7,126 nt of DNA, from contig CALLHT010000115.1 of NCBI GenBank assembly GCA_938009335.1, positions 1 through 7,126 on the forward strand. The letters are read 5' to 3'. Made by a program: the position numbers and the translations under genes. The DNA is from an uncultured Rhizobiaceae group bacterium. GTDB lineage: Bacteria; Pseudomonadota; Alphaproteobacteria; Rhizobiales; Rhizobiaceae. The notes beneath the pieces were generated by a model. The model was not told the DNA's origin. It saw nothing but the letters and a program-made list of their open reading frames with translations, and did not search any database. This document shows, piece after piece, positions 4,204 through 7,126 of this stretch; within the stretch, counting starts at the first letter, position 1; every line of letters starts with the position of its first letter.

Positions 4204-5569
4204 TCCAGTCTTTGAACCGGTGCCATCCGATACCGGCCCGCGCATAATAGGGTCTAAACCCGCCAAAGGGAATCTTCGATGTCATCCCATGCACGATTGC
4301 GGGTAAATGGGCCGGCACCGGATTATTGCTGTCATTGCCGGTTGCAAGCCATCGGGCAAGTTCTCTGCCAATCCACGTTGCGTTGTTGACGCCATTGCCG
4401 TGGTAGCCAAACCCGAAAAAGATGGATGGATCATCCTCCAAACGGCCCACGGCAGGGCGGAATTCAGAGGTAAAACACACGAAACCACGCCAGCTATAGT
4501 CAATCGCAACGTCGCGCCATTCTGGCCATAGGCTAATCATGGATTGGCGTAAGCGCTCGGCGGTAAGTTCAGCACCTTTTTCCGTGCCCTTGAAGTCTGC
4601 CCGCCCGCCGATCATGAACCGTTTATCCGGCAACATGCGGTAATAAAAATAGACGTTGCGGGAGTTTACCGCAGGGCTTTCTGTTACCCAATGGTGCGCT
4701 GCAATTTCACTCTCTGTAAGCGGGCGCGTAACGATGATCTGACTTTGCAAGGGCATCGCGCGGGACTGTAAGCCTTTGTGCAAATGCTCGGGCATGAACC
4801 CGTTACAGGCAACGATCACACGTTTTGCGCGGATGGAATACCCGCTACCAGTATGCAGGATATGGACATCGCCCTCCTTTTCCCAGCGTGTCACTTCGCA
4901 TTGCGGGTGCAGCTTCGCACCAGCGCGTTCAGCTGCGTCCCCAAGGCCGATGCAATATTTAAGCGGGTGCAAACCAAATCCGGGAGCTTCGGCAAACGCG
5001 CCATGTTGATGCGGCGCGTCATAGCCGATTTCTGCAAACTCGTCCTTTGGGATCATGCGCGAGGGCAGGCCGAGTTTCTCAACTTTAAAGGCACATTCTT
5101 CATTTAAATCTTCAAAGTGCGAAAGCTTTTCTGCAACCACTAGCTCGCAATCCCCTTGGGGTTCAAAATCAATCTGCTCTTCCTGCGCAATGGACCGGAC
5201 CAGATCAACGGCTTCCATTTGTGCATGATAGTATTTTTGTGTTTCTGCGATGCCGAACTTTTTGACAAGGCCATGGGCGCCAAGCATGGTTCCGCCCATG
5301 CAGCAGAACCCGCCATTTCGCCCGGATGCCCCCCACCCAATGTGCCCGGCTTCCAACACCCGAACATCGGTTTGAAATTCTTTAGCGAGATGATAGGCGG
5401 CGGAAAGTCCGGTATATCCCCCGCCAATGATTGCCACGTCACATGTTTGGTTACTGCTCAGGCTTTGACCTGGGTCTGTATGGCCAGCTGAAAGCGACGC
5501 TTCCCACCAGGAAGGTTGCTTGTTGCCAAATTGATACAGGCTCTTGTCAAAAAGTGGGGATTCAAACAT
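4190..5569 (-). CDS. FAD-dependent oxidoreductase, DAO family (PuuB/YgaF-like), 459 aa
   Basis: A flavoprotein of the D-amino-acid-oxidase-like superfamily that should oxidise a C-N bond of an amine or amino acid. An N-terminal WWEASL segment (about 21-26) precedes the dinucleotide-binding motif VAIIGGGYTGLSAAYHL (G49-x-G51-x-x-G54), with E73 closing the Rossmann fold in VLEAG. GASGRNGGF (80-88) is the usual FAD contact in this group. The C-terminus has the second flavin motif GFGYHGNGVNNATWIG (about 386-401). The layout resembles gamma-glutamylputrescine oxidase and related rhizobial oxidases; the substrate cannot be told from sequence. The start is ATG 5569: the longer GTG 5614 lies upstream of a perfect TATAAT at 5600-5595. 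The ATG has no clear Shine-Dalgarno. The gene's tail overlaps rsmI. It sits between the LpoA-like gene and rsmI, which are usually adjacent. Confidence 0.88.
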   Translation of the reverse strand: MFESPLFDKSLYQFGNKQPSWWEASLSAGHTDPGQSLSSNQTCDVAIIGGGYTGLSAAYHLAKEFQTDVRVLEAGHIGWGASGRNGGFCCMGGTMLGAHGLVKKFGIAETQKYYHAQMEAVDLVRSIAQEEQIDFEPQGDCELVVAEKLSHFEDLNEECAFKVEKLGLPSRMIPKDEFAEIGYDAPHQHGAFAEAPGFGLHPLKYCIGLGDAAERAGAKLHPQCEVTRWEKEGDVHILHTGSGYSIRAKRVIVACNGFMPEHLHKGLQSRAMPLQSQIIVTRPLTESEIAAHHWVTESPAVNSRNVYFYYRMLPDKRFMIGGRADFKGTEKGAELTAERLRQSMISLWPEWRDVAIDYSWRGFVCFTSEFRPAVGRLEDDPSIFFGFGYHGNGVNNATWIGRELARWLATGNDSNNPVPAHLPAIVHGMTSKIPFGGFRPYYARAGIGWHRFKDWIDGV

Positions 5570-5594
5570 TACGTTGCGTAAGAAGATGGTTTGG

Positions 5595-5600
5595 ATTATA
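5595..5600 (-). promoter_or_regulatory. -10 box for the oxidoreductase-rsmI-yraN operon
   Basis: A perfect TATAAT on the minus strand, with transcription expected near 5588 and about 19 nt of leader to ATG 5569. The -35 position 16-18 bases upstream (around TACCAT) is poor, so an activator or another sigma contact may be needed. It lies in the 108-base gap shared with the divergent lipoprotein gene. Confidence 0.45.
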
Positions 5601-5677
5601 TGACTTGAATACACGGTATGGTATGGGTGTACCGATCAGCAAGTGATTTTCCCGAACGGGCGGGGTAATTAGGGGTT

Positions 5678-6892
5678 ATGAACGTGAGTCTATCAACAAA
5701 GACGTTCTCGTTTTTGAAGAACAAGGTCGCTCTCATGTGTTTCGCAGGCTTGGTGGCCTGCTCTTCGACAGATGGTGGCATTCGCACCGGTTTGCCGGAT
5801 AACAATCTTCCTGAAGTCGCGGAGAAGGTGCTTTCGCCCAATCCGAAAGGCGAAGTTATCGGAAATGGTAAGGTCCGCGTGGCCCTGTTGGTTCCAACGT
5901 CAATTCCAGGTGGAGCGGCTGCTGTTGCAAAAGAATTGCGCAATGGTGCTGCAATGGCGATGGCTGACTTTGGTCAGAACCGTATCCAGCTTGTGATCAA
6001 GGATACCGCGGGTCAAGCTGCGGTTGCTCAGACTAAAGCAGGTGAGGCTGCTACCGAAGGTGCATCACTCATTCTTGGCCCTCTCTTTGCAGCAAACGTA
6101 AGTGCAGCATCCGGTGCTGCACAACCGGCTGCCATTCCAATGCTTGCCTTCTCAACAGATACATCTGTTGCGCGTCGTGGCGTTTATCTTTTCTCTTACA
6201 CCCCACAGGCTGACACCAAACGCATTATTGGTTACGCAACGTCCAATGGTAGCCAGAGCATCACTGCTTTTGTGCCGCGCAATGCGGAAGGCGCGCTCCG
6301 CGAGCGTATTTTCCGAGAGGAAGCTGGCAGAGCCGGTATCACCGCAAATATTGTCCAGTATGACCGCACACCGCAGGGTATTCAGGCAGCCGCCGCTGGT
6401 GCTACACAAACAGCCAATCTCAGCGACACGATTTATATTCCGGAAGGTGGACCTATACCGCCTGTTATTCTGGGAGCGTTGAAAAATTCTGGCGTTGATG
6501 TTGCGAGTAAGAAAATTCTGGGCTCCGGCACTTGGGAATCTGTGAAGACCTCTGACCCACTTGTTCAAAATGCAACATATCCGGGTCGTGACATTAGTGC
6601 GTTCAATGGTTTTGCGACCCGCTATCAAAGTCAGTTTGGCGCACGTCCGGGTGTGCAAGCAGCCCTTGCATATGACGCGGTAACCCTTGCTTCAGAACTT
6701 GTGCGGGTGAACGGTACAGCTAACCCTTATTCTCGTAATAGCCTTGAAAGCAATCGAGGGTATAAGGGCATTAATGGCGCGTTTCGGATCCGTGGAGATG
6801 GCACAACAGATCGCGGTCTTGCGATTTATAAAATTCAGAGCGGCCGCGGAACTTTGGTTGAAGGTGCTGTTTCCAGTTTCTCAGGAAGCTAA
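5678..6892 (+). CDS. LpoA-like penicillin-binding protein activator lipoprotein, 404 aa
   Basis: A predicted outer-membrane lipoprotein with a type 1 periplasmic-binding fold, the kind annotated in alphaproteobacteria as PBP activator or LpoA-like and expected to act on peptidoglycan synthesis. The signal peptide ends in a lipobox L25-V26-A27-C28, and Ser follows the Cys, favouring outer-membrane sorting. A short linker (about 29-64) leads to the binding domain, which starts VRVALLVP (66-73). LRNGAAMAMADF (87-98), LVIKDTAG (105-112) and LILGPLF (131-137) are typical of the receptor/LIV-binding fold. VQAALAYDAVTLA lies near the C-terminus. The N-terminal TPR part of E. coli LpoA is absent, as expected in alphaproteobacteria. 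ATG 5678 has AGGGG only two bases away; GTG 5684, two codons on, would have eight-base spacing and may be the true start. Its stop is two bases from the hemW stop. True activation of a PBP is inferred from family and position. Confidence 0.83.
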   Translation: MNVSLSTKTFSFLKNKVALMCFAGLVACSSTDGGIRTGLPDNNLPEVAEKVLSPNPKGEVIGNGKVRVALLVPTSIPGGAAAVAKELRNGAAMAMADFGQNRIQLVIKDTAGQAAVAQTKAGEAATEGASLILGPLFAANVSAASGAAQPAAIPMLAFSTDTSVARRGVYLFSYTPQADTKRIIGYATSNGSQSITAFVPRNAEGALRERIFREEAGRAGITANIVQYDRTPQGIQAAAAGATQTANLSDTIYIPEGGPIPPVILGALKNSGVDVASKKILGSGTWESVKTSDPLVQNATYPGRDISAFNGFATRYQSQFGARPGVQAALAYDAVTLASELVRVNGTANPYSRNSLESNRGYKGINGAFRIRGDGTTDRGLAIYKIQSGRGTLVEGAVSSFSGS

Positions 6893-6894
6893 GA

Positions 6895-7126
6895 TTAAGC
6901 TGCTAGATCAGCGACGACCGCATCAAGCAATAAGAACCCTTTAGGAGTGGCGCGTATAGCGCCATTTTTTTGCGTTTGAATTAGCCCGAGCGTTTCAAGA
7001 AACTCGATCTGCTTTGGATTAAGAGGCTCCCCGCGAAGGGCTTCGAACCGAGCAGGTTGAATGCCTTCCGCAAGGCGAAGGCCCATCAGCAGAAATTCAT
7101 CAGCCTGCTCTTCAGGCAATAGAGGC
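6895..7126 (-). CDS. hemW: C-terminal part of HemW-like radical SAM protein (5' end outside window)
   Basis: The frame is open from the window edge to TAA at 6897-6895 and gives the last 76 residues. The visible motifs are those of the HemW / oxygen-independent coproporphyrinogen oxidase-like C-terminal domain: EEQADEFLLMGLRLAEG, then RFEALRGEPL, then FLETLGLI, then IRATPKGFLLLDAVVADLA ending the protein. The radical SAM Cys motif lies outside the window. HemW is a heme-binding radical SAM protein thought to deliver heme to cytoplasmic-membrane enzymes; the name rests on the C-terminus and on the known hemW / lpoA-like neighbourhood in Rhizobiales. The TTG at 7119 is an internal Leu codon, not a start, since the frame continues upstream. 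The opposing lipoprotein gene appears to use a terminator located inside this coding region. Confidence 0.87.
   Translation of the reverse strand, partial: PLLPEEQADEFLLMGLRLAEGIQPARFEALRGEPLNPKQIEFLETLGLIQTQKNGAIRATPKGFLLLDAVVADLAA
6948..6971 (+). terminator. intrinsic terminator of the LpoA-like gene, inside hemW
   Basis: On the plus strand TGGCGC (6948-6953) and GCGCCA (6959-6964) form a perfect 6-bp stem with a GTATA loop, followed by seven T residues (6965-6971). It is 55 bases beyond the lipoprotein gene's stop and in the right orientation for it. It lies wholly within the hemW coding region, where the opposite strand reads QKNGAIRA. Confidence 0.72.

Noticed and set aside
5570..5614. 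GTG start at 5614 for the FAD oxidoreductase
   Set aside because: It lies upstream of the perfect TATAAT at 5600-5595 and adds 15 residues with no family resemblance; ATG 5569 fits better.
6152..6658. A 168-codon minus-strand open frame opposite the LpoA-like gene
   Set aside because: Cys/Arg-rich shadow translation with no domain, fully covered by a well-supported lipoprotein gene.

Overview
The window looks like part of the chromosome of an alphaproteobacterium, most likely a marine or moderate-GC member of the Hyphomicrobiales/Rhizobiales. The main reason is gene order: a HemW C-terminus, an alphaproteobacterial LpoA-like lipoprotein, RsmI and YraN lie together as I remember them in that order's genomes. 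I cannot name the genus.

Right half (about 2950-7126), conserved chromosomal block. The 3' end of hemW (minus strand, cut by the window edge) converges on a PBP-activator-like lipoprotein (5678-6892, plus). That gene is divergent from a minus-strand operon: an FAD-dependent DAO-family oxidoreductase (4190-5569), then rsmI (3316-4203, probable TTG start inside the oxidoreductase gene), then yraN (2958-3314, one base after the rsmI stop). This part is about 16S rRNA modification, an endonuclease-like housekeeping protein, amine/amino acid oxidation and cell-wall synthesis. gshB, which I would expect after yraN, is absent. In its place is a strong but orphan Shine-Dalgarno sequence followed by a hairpin.

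Left half (1-2957), a more AT-rich accessory segment, almost all on the minus strand. It has a divergent cold-shock-domain protein (2479-2685, TTG start with a strong Shine-Dalgarno), a 123-nt leader with three tandem inverted repeats ending in a strong intrinsic terminator, and a D-Ala-D-Ala-ligase-like ATP-grasp enzyme (1267-2355). The ATP-grasp gene overlaps by ATGA a secreted protein made of seven W-x-C-x10-C repeats (506-1270). After a short gap comes a 108-residue hypothetical protein (106-432). The last 33 codons of an unidentified plus-strand gene converge on it (2-103).

The most interesting unit is the ATP-grasp plus secreted Cys-repeat gene pair. Its ribosome-binding site sits directly behind a terminator, so transcripts starting upstream must read through that hairpin; an attenuation-type switch is plausible. 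The ATP-grasp enzyme keeps the ATP/Mg catalytic set of Ddl but lacks Ddl's N-terminal substrate motifs, so its substrate is unknown. No tRNA, rRNA, CRISPR array, insertion sequence or integrase was seen.
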